Of a DNA stretch of 64,000 bases, positions 17,980-30,037 are shown piece by piece (the stretch's first letter is position 1; every line of letters begins with the position of its first letter). The notes under the pieces were generated by a model, which was given only the letters and a program-made list of their open reading frames with translations, was not told where the DNA came from and did no database searches. Made by a program: the position numbers and the translations under genes. Source of the stretch: Methanolobus sp. (GTDB lineage: Archaea > Halobacteriota > Methanosarcinia > Methanosarcinales > Methanosarcinaceae); NCBI GenBank assembly GCA_029762595.1, contig JARVGJ010000001.1, forward strand, positions 228,081 to 292,080, in the 5' to 3' direction.

Positions 17980-19137
17980 TCATTGACCGGAAAGTGGGGA
18001 CATTGCCCTCAGTTTAAGTATGGTTTCCTGCAAAACCTCAACAAGATAATCGATCTCTTCCATTGTATTCTCCCTGCCAAGACTTATCCTCAGGGAACCG
18101 TGAAGGTAATCATCTTCTATATTAAGGGAGCTGAGTACATGGGATGCCTTCAGTGATTTTGAGGAGCATGCAGAGCCGGTGGACACGGCTATTCCTTTTA
18201 TGTCAAGAAGCATCAGCAAGGATTCACCTTCAGCATACTTAAAACTCAGATTCACATTGTTGGGCAAACGCTGTGTAGGATGGCCATTTAGACGAACATG
18301 GGAAATAGAATCGAATAGCCTGCTGATGAGGGAATCACGCATTTGCTGCATGTTCTCGGAGTCCACTTCCATGCGCTGTTCTGCAAGTGTCATCGCCCTG
18401 GCAAATCCAATTATACCGGGTATGTTCTCCGTTCCTGAACGCATGCCTTTTTCGTGATTACCGCCAAAAATGATAGGCTCGATAGCAGTACCTTTACGGA
18501 CATAGAGAGCTCCCACACCTTTTGGGCCGTGTAGCTTGTGTGAAGAGATGGACAGCATGTCAACGCCCAGCTCGCCCACCTTGACAGGGATCTTGCCAAC
18601 GGTCTGTACAGCATCAGTATGGAAATAAATACCGTTCTTCTTTGCTATACCTGCGATTTCCCGGATGGGCTGGATGGTACCTACTTCATTGTTTGCATGC
18701 ATTATGCTGATAAGGACAGTATTATCACAAATGGAACCCTCTAATTGTACCAGATCCACTACACCATCTTCATCCACAGGAACATACGTCACCTCATGAC
18801 CCAGACTTTCAAGGAAAGCACAGGTATTGAGTACTGCCGGGTGCTCAATGGAAGATGTGATGATATGCTTTTTTCCGGAGTTGTGAGGTATTGAGCCCCT
18901 GATGGCCAGATTGTCAGACTCGGTTCCACCTGAGGTGAATATGATCTCTTCAGGCAGTGCACCGAGACACTCAGCAACCTGCTGACGTGCAATGGAAAGT
19001 GCTTCTGCAGCCTCCCGGCCAAAAGAATGCAGGCTTGAAGAATTACCAAACATCCCAGTAAAGTAAGGCAACATAACATCCACGACCTGAGAATCTGTCG
19101 GGGTGGTTGCACTATGGTCCATATAGATCCGTTTCAT
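17980..19137 (-). CDS. nifS: Cysteine desulfurase
   Basis: MKRIYMDHSATTPTDSQVVDVMLPYF, FTSGGTESDNLAIRG, SISSHKLHGPKGVGALYVRKG, GSACSSKSLKASHVL. Confidence 0.96.
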   Translation of the reverse strand: MKRIYMDHSATTPTDSQVVDVMLPYFTGMFGNSSSLHSFGREAAEALSIARQQVAECLGALPEEIIFTSGGTESDNLAIRGSIPHNSGKKHIITSSIEHPAVLNTCAFLESLGHEVTYVPVDEDGVVDLVQLEGSICDNTVLISIMHANNEVGTIQPIREIAGIAKKNGIYFHTDAVQTVGKIPVKVGELGVDMLSISSHKLHGPKGVGALYVRKGTAIEPIIFGGNHEKGMRSGTENIPGIIGFARAMTLAEQRMEVDSENMQQMRDSLISRLFDSISHVRLNGHPTQRLPNNVNLSFKYAEGESLLMLLDIKGIAVSTGSACSSKSLKASHVLSSLNIEDDYLHGSLRISLGRENTMEEIDYLVEVLQETILKLRAMSPLSGQ

Positions 19138-19180
19138 AGTATCCAGTAATACTAGAGAAGACTTTCAATAAATAAATATC

Positions 19181-19266
19181 CTTCAGCAATGCGTGCTGAA
19201 GAATTAGAAGCAGGCAGTATTACATCCGGCAGTATTACATCCTGCAGAGTATGTGGATAATCCACA
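19181..19266. promoter_or_regulatory. Cluster of inverted and direct repeats upstream of nifS
   Basis: 8-bp hairpin cttcagca/tgctgaag (19181-19201), two perfect tandem copies of ggcagtattacatcc (19213-19242), palindrome tgtggat-a-atccaca (19252-19266). Confidence 0.5.
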
Positions 19267-19280
19267 CATTGAGAATTTAA

Positions 19281-19589
19281 TTAATCTTTTATCTGATCCG
19301 GAGAAAATCCTTTTTCAATAAGTACATCTTTCATACGGTTTAGATGGTTGCCCTGTAATTCCACCGCGCTACCTTTTACTGTTCCACCGCATGCAAATTT
19401 AGACTTGAGGTAAGTTGAAAGTTCATGAAGGTCTATTTCATGGGCATCAAAACCCTCAACGACCGTTACTTCTTTACCATACCTTCTTCTGTTTACTTTG
19501 ACAGTTATTCTTTGCTGTTCTTTTGCCACTTCTTCACATATGCAAAGCTCTTTTGGCAATCCACAGACTGAACACATTTCAGAACTCAT
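19281..19589 (-). CDS. Translation initiation factor aIF1 (SUI1 family)
   Basis: [16 protein letters not shown]-terminus; [34 protein letters not shown]. Confidence 0.93.
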   Translation of the reverse strand: MSSEMCSVCGLPKELCICEEVAKEQQRITVKVNRRRYGKEVTVVEGFDAHEIDLHELSTYLKSKFACGGTVKGSAVELQGNHLNRMKDVLIEKGFSPDQIKD

Positions 19590-19673
19590 CTTGTGGTATT
19601 TCCTCCGACATTATTATCTATTTTAAACACTCCTTATGTCTTTAATAAAATAGATGGTTAGAGTAAAACTTCG

Positions 19674-20033
19674 ATGATATTAATAACTAATGGTAAAGAA
19701 GTAGCAACAGACATTGATTTTGCCTGCAGTCTGTTCGAACAGGTAAAAGGGCTCATGTTCAGCAGGAAGATAGCTGACAACTATGCACTCATTTTTGTAA
19801 TGAAAAGAGCGCAACGGGTTTCCTTGCACATGCTATTTGTGAATTACCCTATTGATGTTATTTTCCTTGACGAGAATAAAAGAGTGATAAAGACTTCCAG
19901 CATGAGACCATGGATAGGCACATGCACATGTGCGGGAAAAGTAAAATATGTCATCGAGACCTCGCATGGAAAATCAAAGGCAATGGGAATCAAAGAAGGT
20001 GACGGTTTTAAATTTGATCATAAAGTCCTGTAA
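19674..20033 (+). CDS. DUF192 family protein
   Basis: EQVKGLMFSRKIADNYALIFVMKRAQRVSLHMLFVNYPIDVIFLDENKRV pattern. Confidence 0.85.
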   Translation: MILITNGKEVATDIDFACSLFEQVKGLMFSRKIADNYALIFVMKRAQRVSLHMLFVNYPIDVIFLDENKRVIKTSSMRPWIGTCTCAGKVKYVIETSHGKSKAMGIKEGDGFKFDHKVL

Positions 20034-20185
20034 TGGACCACTTTACCAAAGGATTACAGGGGACGTAGCAAGAATAGGTATTGCATTATGGGCAAAGAAA
20101 TGTTTATTACATTCCGGGTTCTTTAGAGCCCTGATAGAATCCTCACATCAATCAAATCAATATATTATGAACCAGAGGCACATGA

Positions 20186-22333
20186 ATGTTACCTGAAGAT
20201 GACTTTAAGATCATAACAGATAAGATGGGAAGGGAACCCAATCTTGTGGAACAGGGATGTTTCCTGAACCTATGGAGCGAACACTGCTCATATCGCTCAA
20301 GTGCACCATTGCTCAGGACCTTCACAACAACCGGCGACAAAGTGATTATCGGTCCGGGAGATGATGCTGCAATTGTTGACTTTGGACATGGCTGGGTACT
20401 TGCCATAGGTATGGAAAGTCACAACCACCCATCATATGTGGACCCTTATAACGGTGCAGCAACTGGTGTTGGTGGTATCGTGCGTGACATCATATCCATG
20501 GGTGCAAGACCAATAGCACTTATGGACCCACTCTATTTCGGACCTCTTGACAACCCCAAGAACCTCTACCTGTTCGAACACATCATAGAAGGAATTGCAG
20601 GATACGGCAACTGTATCGGAGTGCCCGTGGTACGAGGAGAGGCATTCTTTGACCGCTCATACAGTGGCAACCCTCTTGTGAACGTAGTCGCGGTAGGCCT
20701 TGCGCGTGAAAAGGATGTTGTGACAGCCTGTGCACAGAAGGCAGGCAACAAACTTGTGCTCATGGGATCTACGACTGGCAGGGACGGGCTCGGTGGGGCA
20801 TCCTTTGCATCAAGAGACCTTTCAGAGGATTCTGAGGCACAGGACAGACCAAGTATCCAGATTGGCGACCCCTTCACCGAAAAATTACTCATCGAGGCAA
20901 CCCTGGAAGCCATTGGTAAAGGATATATCAGATCCTGCAGGGACCTTGGTGCGGCAGGACTTGCCGGCGCAAGTTCTGAGATGGCCTCAAAGGGAAATCT
21001 GGGAATGCGGATAGTTGCTGATAATGTGATCCTGCGTGAGACAGGCATGACACCTTATGAGATACTCATTGCTGAATCACAGGAGCGCATGCTTCTTGAA
21101 GTGGAACCTGAAAATGTGGATGCTGTCCTGGGCATAGCTAAAAAGTACGACCTCAACGCAAGCATGATAGGCGAACTCACTGAAGAGATGCAATACAAAG
21201 TTGAATTTAGAGGCGAGGTCGCAGCCGACATGCCAATCAAACTGCTGACAGAAGGTGCCCCAACATTTGAAAGACCTTCCACTCCGACAGAACGAAGGGA
21301 TGCAGGAGAGAAACCAGGCGTGCCATCCGACCTCAGAAAAGCCATAATTGACGTACTTTCCTCCCACAATGTAGCATCAAAGAGATGGATCTACAGACAA
21401 TACGACCATGACGTGCAGGTTCGCACGGTCAGGAAACCGGGTGATGATTCAGGGATACTACGCATTGAAGGGAACGAAGGAATAGCACTCTCATGCGGTT
21501 GCAACCCCAGACACACACTGCTTGATCCCTATGAAGGCGGAAGAGGAACTGTTGTTGAGAATGCAATGAACCTTGCAGTAAAGGGAGCAAGAGGTATTGC
21601 TATTGTGGATTGTCTCAACTTCGGCAACCCAGAGAGACCGGATATATACTGGCAGTTCAAAAATGCCATCCTTGGACTGGGTGATGCGGCAAGGGAACTG
21701 GGAATACCCGTAGTAGGTGGAAACGTTTCCCTGTACAACGAGAGCGGGGAATTCAAGACTGCCATCGCACCCACACCATCCATTGGTCTTGTTGGCTACA
21801 TCGGGGATGTCAGCATGGCACCTGAAGGAGTATTCACAAAAGAGGGCGACACAATATTCCTGATAGGTACAACAAATGATGAAATGGGTGGCTCTGAATA
21901 TTACAACATTATAGGAAAGGAGAAGTATGGAAAGAGTCCAAAGGTGCCAGGTAACGTTACAGAGATAATAGACAAGCTCATTGAACTTGCAGCAAGTGGT
22001 AAACTCACCGCATCACATGACGTGTCACTTGGTGGCATTGCTGCAGCAATCGCAGAGATGTGTACAGATTACGGTGCAGATATCGACCTGGGACCCATCG
22101 CTGAAGGTTTAGGACCTGATGAACTGCTCTTCTCCGAATCCTGTGCAAGGGCAATAGTGACAAGTCCTGAGCCTGAGGCTATTATGGAAATGCTGGAAGG
22201 TATCCCATATTCAGTTATCGGTAAGGTCATGGGAAAGGAACTTAAAATATCAGGGAACGGATTCGCCATAAAAATCCCTATTGAAGAAATTAATGAGGCC
22301 AGAGAAAGCCTCATGAACTTGATGATGGAATGA
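20186..22333 (+). CDS. purL: Phosphoribosylformylglycinamidine synthase subunit PurL
   Basis: [68 protein letters not shown]. Confidence 0.97.
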   Translation: MLPEDDFKIITDKMGREPNLVEQGCFLNLWSEHCSYRSSAPLLRTFTTTGDKVIIGPGDDAAIVDFGHGWVLAIGMESHNHPSYVDPYNGAATGVGGIVRDIISMGARPIALMDPLYFGPLDNPKNLYLFEHIIEGIAGYGNCIGVPVVRGEAFFDRSYSGNPLVNVVAVGLAREKDVVTACAQKAGNKLVLMGSTTGRDGLGGASFASRDLSEDSEAQDRPSIQIGDPFTEKLLIEATLEAIGKGYIRSCRDLGAAGLAGASSEMASKGNLGMRIVADNVILRETGMTPYEILIAESQERMLLEVEPENVDAVLGIAKKYDLNASMIGELTEEMQYKVEFRGEVAADMPIKLLTEGAPTFERPSTPTERRDAGEKPGVPSDLRKAIIDVLSSHNVASKRWIYRQYDHDVQVRTVRKPGDDSGILRIEGNEGIALSCGCNPRHTLLDPYEGGRGTVVENAMNLAVKGARGIAIVDCLNFGNPERPDIYWQFKNAILGLGDAARELGIPVVGGNVSLYNESGEFKTAIAPTPSIGLVGYIGDVSMAPEGVFTKEGDTIFLIGTTNDEMGGSEYYNIIGKEKYGKSPKVPGNVTEIIDKLIELAASGKLTASHDVSLGGIAAAIAEMCTDYGADIDLGPIAEGLGPDELLFSESCARAIVTSPEPEAIMEMLEGIPYSVIGKVMGKELKISGNGFAIKIPIEEINEARESLMNLMME

Positions 22334-22393
22334 TTTCCATCATTTTTCATTAATAGAACAGAAAACAGGCCGCTTTTAAATGACAAGCCAAAA

Positions 22394-23044
22394 TTATCTG
22401 CTCTCTTTAAGAGCATCCTCATATAGCTCCCTGAGATTTGTAGGGATGGGATTTTCCTTTAACATTTTTGCAAAATAGGCGAGGTTATGCACCATATAGC
22501 GTACTGTCTTGTTGGTGTAAAGATGTTTTTCCCCGCCCGCCTCTATATAACTTGGACCGGGACCTGCAGGCCCTACCCAGTAACTATCCACATTAGGCGG
22601 GATGGTGCATCCTAAATGAGTAAGGTTGAAAAGCGTATTTGCAGCAACATCGTGGGCTCCGTCCTCGTTACCTGTGATGATCACTCCACCGACCTTCCCA
22701 TACAGAGGGAACTGGCCGGTCTCAGGATCACTTTCCTCATAGATACCATCAAGCCTTTCAAACACCATTTGAGCCACAGACGAACGCACACCGAACCATA
22801 TAGGAGATCCTATGACAAGAATATCACATGCTTTTATCCTCTCCAGTATCAACGGCCATTCGTCCCCATCGCCCTCATCTGAAGAAACACCAAAGCGTAC
22901 ATTGTAATCAGTGACACGTACAACCTCACTTTCAATACCCATATCCCCAAAAAGCCTGACGGCTTTGTCAATAAGTGCCCTTGTGTTTGATATTTCATTC
23001 GAGCTTTTAAGAGTACAGTTGAGAAATAATGCATTTAACCCCAT
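22394..23044 (-). CDS. NADPH-dependent FMN reductase/flavodoxin-fold protein
   Basis: MGLNALFLNCTLKSSNEISNTRALIDKA and CDILVIGSPIWFGVRSSVAQMVFERLDG; ORF-track start at 23119 probably overextended. Confidence 0.85.
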   Translation of the reverse strand: MGLNALFLNCTLKSSNEISNTRALIDKAVRLFGDMGIESEVVRVTDYNVRFGVSSDEGDGDEWPLILERIKACDILVIGSPIWFGVRSSVAQMVFERLDGIYEESDPETGQFPLYGKVGGVIITGNEDGAHDVAANTLFNLTHLGCTIPPNVDSYWVGPAGPGPSYIEAGGEKHLYTNKTVRYMVHNLAYFAKMLKENPIPTNLRELYEDALKESR

Positions 23045-23189
23045 GAAAAAGCATAGGAGTTTAGCACATAAAGCTATTTCCCTGCAAAAACAGGACATAG
23101 AAATAATGCAAAGATACAAAGCCTCAAAATGAAATGAAAATTAATAAAAAGAGTTTGAAAGAATGGTAACTACCATTCCCTCTGAAGAT

Positions 23190-23402
23190 TTATTCGGTCT
23201 TCTCTCCAAAAGCGAATTTGCGCAGTACTCTTGTAATCTTGATGTTTACAGTATCGCCGACCTGGGCCTGCGGCACAAATATCACAAATCCTTCTACCCT
23301 TGCAATTCCATCGCCTTCTCTTGCGATATCTTCAATCGTTACTTCATAGGTTTCCCCAACATCTACAGGAGCTGTTGATTCTCTGTCATTGTTGTTAAAC
23401 AA
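23190..23402 (-). CDS. TRAM domain protein (small archaeal RNA-binding protein)
   Basis: APVDVGETYEVTIEDIAREGDGIARVEGFVIFVPQAQVGDTVNIKITRVLRKFAFGEK. Confidence 0.93.
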   Translation of the reverse strand: MFNNNDRESTAPVDVGETYEVTIEDIAREGDGIARVEGFVIFVPQAQVGDTVNIKITRVLRKFAFGEKTE

Positions 23403-23674
23403 AATAATGCACGTCCTTTAAATTCAAAAACAAGATCTAAGACCATACTGAAAACACAATCAATCGAAAATCCGATTAAACTGAATCCCAGAACAGTACT
23501 AGATCTTACAGCGCTATGTACACATAACAGGTATTTAAATCTTCGTGACAGGAAAATGAATTGACATGAAATATGAGATAATATTGGAAACCATATCTTA
23601 TTTATCCTTTAGAATAAAATAGGTAGCTATAAATCACAAGCATACAAAATATTCAGAATGATTTTTGGGATGAA

Positions 23675-25915
23675 ATGATGGATGAAGTACAGATCAAAAT
23701 AGAAAAAGCGCACCCTAATGACTTTGGAAGAGGTATTATCCGCCTGGACCCTACTACACTCTTAAGCCTGCAACTCTCACCTGGTGACATCGTGGAGATA
23801 GAGGGCAAGAGAAAAACCGCAGCTAAAGTATGGAGAGCTGAGAGACAGGATTGGGGGCAAGGGATTGCCAGGATAGACGGATTCATAAGGCAGAATGCAG
23901 GTGTGGGAATAGGCGAAAGGGTAACTATCCGCAAAGCCGATTTTGTGACCGCCACCAAAGTAATCCTGGCACCCCCCGAAGGTGTCACCATGGAATATGG
24001 AGACCATATAAGCGAGATAATCAAACGTAACATAATGAAGCGACCTCTTGTGGAAGGAGATATAATCCCTATTATCAGCTCCATGACACAACCCATGACA
24101 AGCCAGATGGGCGGGGGACAAGCAATACCTCTGATAGCCGTTGAGACAGAACCAGCAGAAGAGATCCTTATCATAGGGGAATTCACAGAGATAGAACTTC
24201 GCCAGAAACCTGTCCGTGGCTATGACGGGGCAGCAAGAGGAATAACTTACGAGGATATAGGTGGCCTCGGTTCAGAAATACAGCGCGTAAGAGAGATGAT
24301 CGAGCTTCCGCTGAAACACCCTGAACTCTTCCAGAGGCTGAATATCGAACCTCCCAAGGGAATAATACTCTATGGGCCCCCAGGCACTGGAAAAACATTA
24401 ATAGCCAAGGCTGTTGCAAACGAATCAAGGGCAAATTTCCTTTACATAGCAGGACCTGAGATAATGGGCAAGTATTACGGAGAAAGTGAAGAACGTATCC
24501 GTAAGATCTTTGAAGAGGCAGAGGAGGATGCCCCATCTATTGTGTTCATTGACGAGATAGACTCCATCGCACCAAAACGGCAGAACGTTACCGGAGAAGT
24601 GGAGCGCAGGGTCGTTGCCCAGCTCCTTACAATGATGGACGGTCTTGAAGAAAGAGGACAGGTAGTTGTAATAGGCGCCACCAACAGACTGGATGCTATT
24701 GATCCTGCACTCAGAAGGCCTGGAAGATTTGACAGGGAAATTGAGATTGGTGTCCCGGACATTGAAGACAGACTGGAGATAATGCAGATCCACACCAGAG
24801 GTGTACCCCTGGCCGAAGATGTTGACGAGGAGTTCCTGGACTACATTGCCAAACACACCCAGGCATTTGTAGGTGCTGACCTGCTTGCACTTGTACAGGA
24901 AGCTGCAATGCGCTCCTTAAGGCGTGCCCTTCCCGATATAAATCTTGAAGATGAGGACATTCCACAGGAAATACTTGAGACAATTGTGGTATGCAAGGAT
25001 GATTTTGAGAATGCGTTAAGGGAGATCGAACCTTCCGCAATGAGAGAAGTGCTTGTTGAAGTACCGCCGGTAAAATGGGATGACGTTGGTGGGCTGGACA
25101 AAGCGAAGCAGGAGATAAAAGAAGCTGTGGAATGGCCACTAACAAGACCTGATAAGTTCGTCAGCATGGGTATCAAACCACCAAAGGGAGTTTTGTTATT
25201 CGGTCCCCCCGGAACCGGGAAGACCCTTATAGCTCAGGCAGTGGCAAATGAATCTAACGCCAACTTCATCAGTGTCAAAGGGCCTCAGATGCTTTCAAAA
25301 TGGGTAGGAGAATCCGAGAAGGCCATCAGGGAGACTTTCAAGAAAGCAAGGCAAGTAGCACCTTGTATAGTATTTTTTGATGAAATTGACTCCATTGCAC
25401 CCATGAGAAGTGCAGCTTCTGAGGATTCAAAGGTTTCAGAGAGAATAGTCAACCAATTGCTTACAGAGCTTGATGGCCTTGAACCGCTGAAAGAGATCAT
25501 AGTAGTTGCTGCAACCAACCGGCCAGACATCATAGACCCTGCACTCCTGAGGTCTGGCAGGTTTGACAGAATGGTGCTTGTAGGGCACTCCACCTACAAC
25601 GGAAGGAAGGATATCTTCAAGATACATACAAAGAACATACCCCTGAGTGACGATGTTACGATAGATGACCTTGCAACCATCACAGAAGGTTTTGTCGGTG
25701 CAGACATAGAAGCTGTCTGCAGGGAAGCCGTAATGCTTGCATTGAGGGAAGACTTTGAAGTGGAGAAAATTAGTATGAAACATTTCAGGGAAGCTCTGAA
25801 CAAGGTCAGGCCAACGCTTTCTGAGAACATGATGGAATATTACAAGAAGATAGAGGAACAATTCAAAGGCGGCATTAAGAAAGAGGAAGCAAGCTCCTAT
25901 ATAGGCTTCCTTTGA
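23675..25915 (+). CDS. CDC48/VAT-type AAA+ ATPase
   Basis: Cdc48 N-domain plus two AAA modules ([18 protein letters not shown]..., [18 protein letters not shown]...; two ATNR motifs). Confidence 0.97.
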   Translation: MMDEVQIKIEKAHPNDFGRGIIRLDPTTLLSLQLSPGDIVEIEGKRKTAAKVWRAERQDWGQGIARIDGFIRQNAGVGIGERVTIRKADFVTATKVILAPPEGVTMEYGDHISEIIKRNIMKRPLVEGDIIPIISSMTQPMTSQMGGGQAIPLIAVETEPAEEILIIGEFTEIELRQKPVRGYDGAARGITYEDIGGLGSEIQRVREMIELPLKHPELFQRLNIEPPKGIILYGPPGTGKTLIAKAVANESRANFLYIAGPEIMGKYYGESEERIRKIFEEAEEDAPSIVFIDEIDSIAPKRQNVTGEVERRVVAQLLTMMDGLEERGQVVVIGATNRLDAIDPALRRPGRFDREIEIGVPDIEDRLEIMQIHTRGVPLAEDVDEEFLDYIAKHTQAFVGADLLALVQEAAMRSLRRALPDINLEDEDIPQEILETIVVCKDDFENALREIEPSAMREVLVEVPPVKWDDVGGLDKAKQEIKEAVEWPLTRPDKFVSMGIKPPKGVLLFGPPGTGKTLIAQAVANESNANFISVKGPQMLSKWVGESEKAIRETFKKARQVAPCIVFFDEIDSIAPMRSAASEDSKVSERIVNQLLTELDGLEPLKEIIVVAATNRPDIIDPALLRSGRFDRMVLVGHSTYNGRKDIFKIHTKNIPLSDDVTIDDLATITEGFVGADIEAVCREAVMLALREDFEVEKISMKHFREALNKVRPTLSENMMEYYKKIEEQFKGGIKKEEASSYIGFL

Positions 25916-26024
25916 ACATTTATCAGGAATAAGCTTCCAATTGCAGGATAAATAGGCAAGTTCTTATATAGTATACAGATTAATAAATGAAAAATTTACA
26001 TGTGATATTTATATCAAGGGGCGA

Positions 26025-26306
26025 ATGAAAATGGCAAATGTCTTTGCAAAGAACCTTTCAAGCAAGCAGGTAATGGCAACAGATGGAACTGAAATAGGCA
26101 TCCTGTTCAATATTGTAATGGATATAAGGACAGGTGACCTCATTGACCTGATAGTCAAACCGGACATGAGTCTGGATACATCCAAGTACAAGAGTGATGA
26201 GCAGTATATATTGTTGCCTTTTGAATCTGTCAGGGCGATCAAGGATTACATAGTCGTTGACAAGAACATAGCACGTGGATTAGTTACAGAACACAGCAAC
26301 GTCTGA
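26025..26306 (+). CDS. PRC-barrel domain protein
   Basis: SSKQVMATDGTEIGILFNIVMDIRTGDLIDLIVKPD. Confidence 0.85.
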   Translation: MKMANVFAKNLSSKQVMATDGTEIGILFNIVMDIRTGDLIDLIVKPDMSLDTSKYKSDEQYILLPFESVRAIKDYIVVDKNIARGLVTEHSNV

Positions 26307-26364
26307 GTAAGCAGACTGCAAAGAATGAAATCGCCTTTGCAGTACTGTAAAAAATATTCTTATT

Positions 26365-27045
26365 TCAGATCATGCCCTTGGAAAGGAGATGATCGATTGC
26401 TTCCACTGTGCCATTGCCGTATGTCGCTGTGCTGACATAATCTGCAATATCCTTCAGGAAATCATCTGCATTTCCAACAGCTATTGCAAAACCAGCCTCC
26501 TGAAGCATTTCCAGGTCATTCACAGAATCACCAATGGCAACAAAATCAGTAGTCTTAAGTCCCATTAGTTCTGCCATTTTGATTAAACCTGTGCCTTTGT
26601 TTATTTTCCTGCTCTTTATATGGATAGCAAAATGGGTGTCAATTATCTCGACCCCCGGGAAATGTGAGCCCAGCAGTTCCCTGGCTTTTTCAATATCAAA
26701 ATCACTTCGCAGGACAATTTCGGTTTCCCGGTGTACAGAATCGAGTTTTTCCATATCGAAATGATCTGCAAGTAATTCGTATGCTTCTTCACATTCATGG
26801 ATTACATCTGAGACTATTGGCTCATTGTCAAAACCATCTACTATAACGCCACCGTTCTCAGCAATGATATTGCAGCACACACCTACAAGCTTTGCTACTG
26901 CCTTTGCATAACAGAGAACATTCCCGGTTGCTATCACAACAGGAACATCGATTGACCTGAGTTTTGCAGCAGCCTTAAGACTAAGCTTGCGATCCATATG
27001 AGTAATAGTGCCATCAACATCTATAACAAGAGCCTTATACTTCAT
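26365..27045 (-). CDS. Phosphoglycolate phosphatase-like HAD hydrolase (archaeal type)
   Basis: MKYKALVIDVDGTITHMDRKLSLKAA, IATGNVLCYAKAVAKLVG, IGDSVNDLEMLQEAGFAIAVGNAD. Confidence 0.9.
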   Translation of the reverse strand: MKYKALVIDVDGTITHMDRKLSLKAAAKLRSIDVPVVIATGNVLCYAKAVAKLVGVCCNIIAENGGVIVDGFDNEPIVSDVIHECEEAYELLADHFDMEKLDSVHRETEIVLRSDFDIEKARELLGSHFPGVEIIDTHFAIHIKSRKINKGTGLIKMAELMGLKTTDFVAIGDSVNDLEMLQEAGFAIAVGNADDFLKDIADYVSTATYGNGTVEAIDHLLSKGMI

Positions 27046-27158
27046 AAGCAATAGATGATAATCGAGAGATAAAAGCGTTTCCAATGTAAAGTATGTTCAA
27101 ATTATAAAAATAATCCAGCATTCAAAATACTCATACTTCAGCTAAAAAGAAAGTAATT

Positions 27159-27172
27159 CCTCCTTAAGGAGG
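27159..27172. terminator. Palindrome 3' of radA (candidate terminator)
   Basis: Perfect 14-bp palindrome cctccttaaggagg located just beyond the radA stop. Confidence 0.4.
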
Positions 27173-27190
27173 TGTCAATATAACCCTGCC

Positions 27191-28168
27191 TTATGGATCA
27201 CGCAGACCTGGCGTGGTTACGGAGATTATTGATTCCCCGTCAGGAAGATTTGGAGAGTCCACAAGTTTGACTATTCTTTTATCACCCTTGGATTTGCGCA
27301 GATAGAGCCTGAAAGTCGCTGTGTGGCCCACAATGTGTCCGCCAATAGGTTTTGTAGGGTCCCCGAAGAACGCATCCGGTTTGGACATGACCTGGTTTGT
27401 AACAACAACGCATGAATTATAGAGATCACCGCATTTTTGCAGAGCGTGCAGATGCTTGTTCAGCTTTTGCTGCCTGTCAGCAAGTGTTCCTCTTCCTATG
27501 TATTCAGCCCTGAAGTGAGCGGTAAGGGAATCCACTACAAAAAGTCTTACAGGCATGTCTGTATCCTTAAGTTCGTTTGCAAGCTCCATTGCTGAATCAA
27601 CAAGAAGGATCTGGTGATTGGAATTATAGGCTCGGGCCACATGTATGTGTTTGAGGAATTCTTCAGGGTCATATTCCTGACCGTATCTTTCGGACAGGCC
27701 ATCTACCATCTGTTTAATCCTTTCCGGCCTGAAAGTGTTCTCCGTATCAATTATGATCACAGAACCACCAAGTCCGCCCATTTCTTTTGGCAATTGCACA
27801 TTTACGGCAAGCTGGTGTGCAACCTGTGTTTTACCGGAACCGAATTCACCATAGAGTTCAGTAATTGCCTGAGTGTCTATCCCACCGCCCATCATCTCAT
27901 CAAATTCTGTACACCCGGTAGATAACTTACCCACCAGTTTTCTGCGCTCAAGCACAACATCGCCTGTCTCAAAACCCCCTATATCAGCAGACTGACGAGC
28001 CGCAAGGATGATCTTTGACGCAGTGGATTCACCGATTTCTGCAGCCGTTGCAAGTTCTGCCGGAGAGGATACCGCAATTGCCTCAATGGTCGTAAATCCT
28101 GCATCTTTCAATTTCTGAGCGGTTGCCGGACCAACATGATCCAGTTCTTCCAATAACACTTCTGACAT
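27191..28168 (-). CDS. radA: DNA repair and recombination protein RadA
   Basis: N-terminal HhH domain, [21 protein letters not shown] Walker [33 protein letters not shown]. Confidence 0.97.
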   Translation of the reverse strand: MSEVLLEELDHVGPATAQKLKDAGFTTIEAIAVSSPAELATAAEIGESTASKIILAARQSADIGGFETGDVVLERRKLVGKLSTGCTEFDEMMGGGIDTQAITELYGEFGSGKTQVAHQLAVNVQLPKEMGGLGGSVIIIDTENTFRPERIKQMVDGLSERYGQEYDPEEFLKHIHVARAYNSNHQILLVDSAMELANELKDTDMPVRLFVVDSLTAHFRAEYIGRGTLADRQQKLNKHLHALQKCGDLYNSCVVVTNQVMSKPDAFFGDPTKPIGGHIVGHTATFRLYLRKSKGDKRIVKLVDSPNLPDGESIISVTTPGLRDP

Positions 28169-28324
28169 TTATCTTAACTCCTTGGTGCACATGTTTTCTT
28201 CCGGTGCACAATTCGATTATCTAATTGGCTTCACAGTATATATAGCTGAATAGAGCGGGGTGAAAGTATTTCATGTGATGAAACTAACACAAGACTTATC
28301 AGCAAAAGCAGGTATTAAGGAGCA

Positions 28325-28801
28325 ATGGCCAGAGTGGTAGTCGGCGGAACTTTTGAGTGCCTCCATGACGGGCACCGGGAACTTTTAAGAAAAGCATTCG
28401 AGCTTGCAGATGATGGAGAAATGGACATTGGCCTTACATCCAATGAAATGGCTCACAAACGTCCGCGCCCTGTCCCGGATTATAGTGTCCGCAAAAAAAG
28501 ACTTCTTAAGTACATACGCAAGATCGCAGCCAACACGAATTATACTATCGTTGAACTTAAAGACCCTTACGGCAATACCCTTACTAAGGATTATGATTAC
28601 ATTGTAGTTTCCCCGGAAACATACCCTGTTGCGCTTAAGATCAACCAGCTCAGAAGAGAGCGGAACATGCAACAGATGGAGATAGTAAGGATAGAATACA
28701 TACTTGCAGACGATAAAGAGCCCATTTCCTCCACAAGGATAGTCCGGGGAGAGATAGACATTCACGGCCATTTAAGGCATACACAGGGACATGATTTATA
28801 A
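28325..28801 (+). CDS. coaD: Archaeal phosphopantetheine adenylyltransferase
   Basis: VVVGGTFECLHDGHRELLRKAFELAD; ISSTRIVRGEID. Confidence 0.9.
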   Translation: MARVVVGGTFECLHDGHRELLRKAFELADDGEMDIGLTSNEMAHKRPRPVPDYSVRKKRLLKYIRKIAANTNYTIVELKDPYGNTLTKDYDYIVVSPETYPVALKINQLRRERNMQQMEIVRIEYILADDKEPISSTRIVRGEIDIHGHLRHTQGHDL

Positions 28802-28824
28802 GCTACCTTTTACAAGTAAGGTTC

Positions 28825-29157
28825 ATGGGCAGAATATTCAGTGAAATGGACAATCAGATATTTGATAAACTTGCACCGGAGCTTAGCGGAAACAGAATGT
28901 CCTCGGCAGGTCATAATTATCCTTTCATACTACGACCACTCTCGCATAAGATTGCACAGGATGGAGCTGACTTCCGCAATCGCATGGAAAGACTAGGTAA
29001 GGAAGAAATGGAGTACCTGTTCCAACTTGCCATGGAAGGCAAAGAAGATATCAGGTCACTTAATGAAGATGACGTAGACACTTTCATGGAACTGGTCGAG
29101 GAAAAGCTCTCAACTGAAAGGTTAAAAGAGCTAAAGGCAAAGCTTGGCATGGCATGA
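28825..29157 (+). CDS. Conserved archaeal hypothetical protein
   Basis: 110-aa ORF between coaD and nfo-like gene; ATGATG overlap with downstream gene. Confidence 0.75.
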   Translation: MGRIFSEMDNQIFDKLAPELSGNRMSSAGHNYPFILRPLSHKIAQDGADFRNRMERLGKEEMEYLFQLAMEGKEDIRSLNEDDVDTFMELVEEKLSTERLKELKAKLGMA

Positions 29158-29993
29158 TGAGGCCTTCAAAACTTCTTTTTGGGACCGCAGGTACACCAAA
29201 AAGCTCTGAAAAAAAAAGCAGTATCTCAGGCATTGAGAGGGTCAGGGAACTGGGCCTTGGATGCATGGAACTGGAATTTGTTCGCGGAGTCAGAATGGGC
29301 GAAGCCACAGCATCAGAAGTTAAAGAGAAATCACTAAACGAAGAGATCTCACTGAGTGTACACGGACCATATTACATCAATCTGAACTCACATGAACCTG
29401 AAAAGATACATGCAAGCATTGAAAGGATATACAGCTCTGCAAGGATAGGTGATCTTTGCGGTGCAAGGAATATAGTGTTCCACCCGGCATATTATCACAA
29501 GGATGCACCGGAGAAGGTGTATAAAAATGTTTTTTTATTACTGGAACAACTATGTTCAAGGCTTGATGATGAAGACATAAATGTGATACTCCGGCCAGAA
29601 ACCACAGGGAAGGAGACGCAATTTGGGAGCCTTTTAGAAAACGTCAGGCTTGGAGCAGAATTGGAAAAAGTGCTTCCATGTATTGATTTTGCACACCTTC
29701 ATGCAAGAAGCAATGGTGCTGAGAACAGCTATGAAGAATTCTCTGCAACGCTGGAATCCATAGAGAATGAAATTGGCAGGGAAGGACTGGATGATATGCA
29801 TATGCATGTGTCAGGTATCGAATATGGGGATAAGGGAGAGAGGAATCACCGCAACCTTGAGGATTCGGACCTGCGATATTCAGAGCTCATGCGTGCATTG
29901 AAGGACTTTAAGGTAAAGGGTTTGCTTATATGTGAAAGCCCGGATAATGAGGGAGATGCTTTACTGCTTAAAAGGACCTATGAAAGGCTATAG
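29154..29993 (+). CDS. Endonuclease IV-like TIM-barrel protein
   Basis: LLFGTAGTPKS, GLGCMELEFVRG, SLSVHGPYYINLNS, ARNIVFHPAYY, RPETTGKETQFGSLLE, CIDFAHLHAR. Confidence 0.87.
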   Translation: MMRPSKLLFGTAGTPKSSEKKSSISGIERVRELGLGCMELEFVRGVRMGEATASEVKEKSLNEEISLSVHGPYYINLNSHEPEKIHASIERIYSSARIGDLCGARNIVFHPAYYHKDAPEKVYKNVFLLLEQLCSRLDDEDINVILRPETTGKETQFGSLLENVRLGAELEKVLPCIDFAHLHARSNGAENSYEEFSATLESIENEIGREGLDDMHMHVSGIEYGDKGERNHRNLEDSDLRYSELMRALKDFKVKGLLICESPDNEGDALLLKRTYERL

Positions 29994-30037
29994 ATATAGA
30001 ACAATAAAATGCAGATATTGCATTCAGATATGGCATT

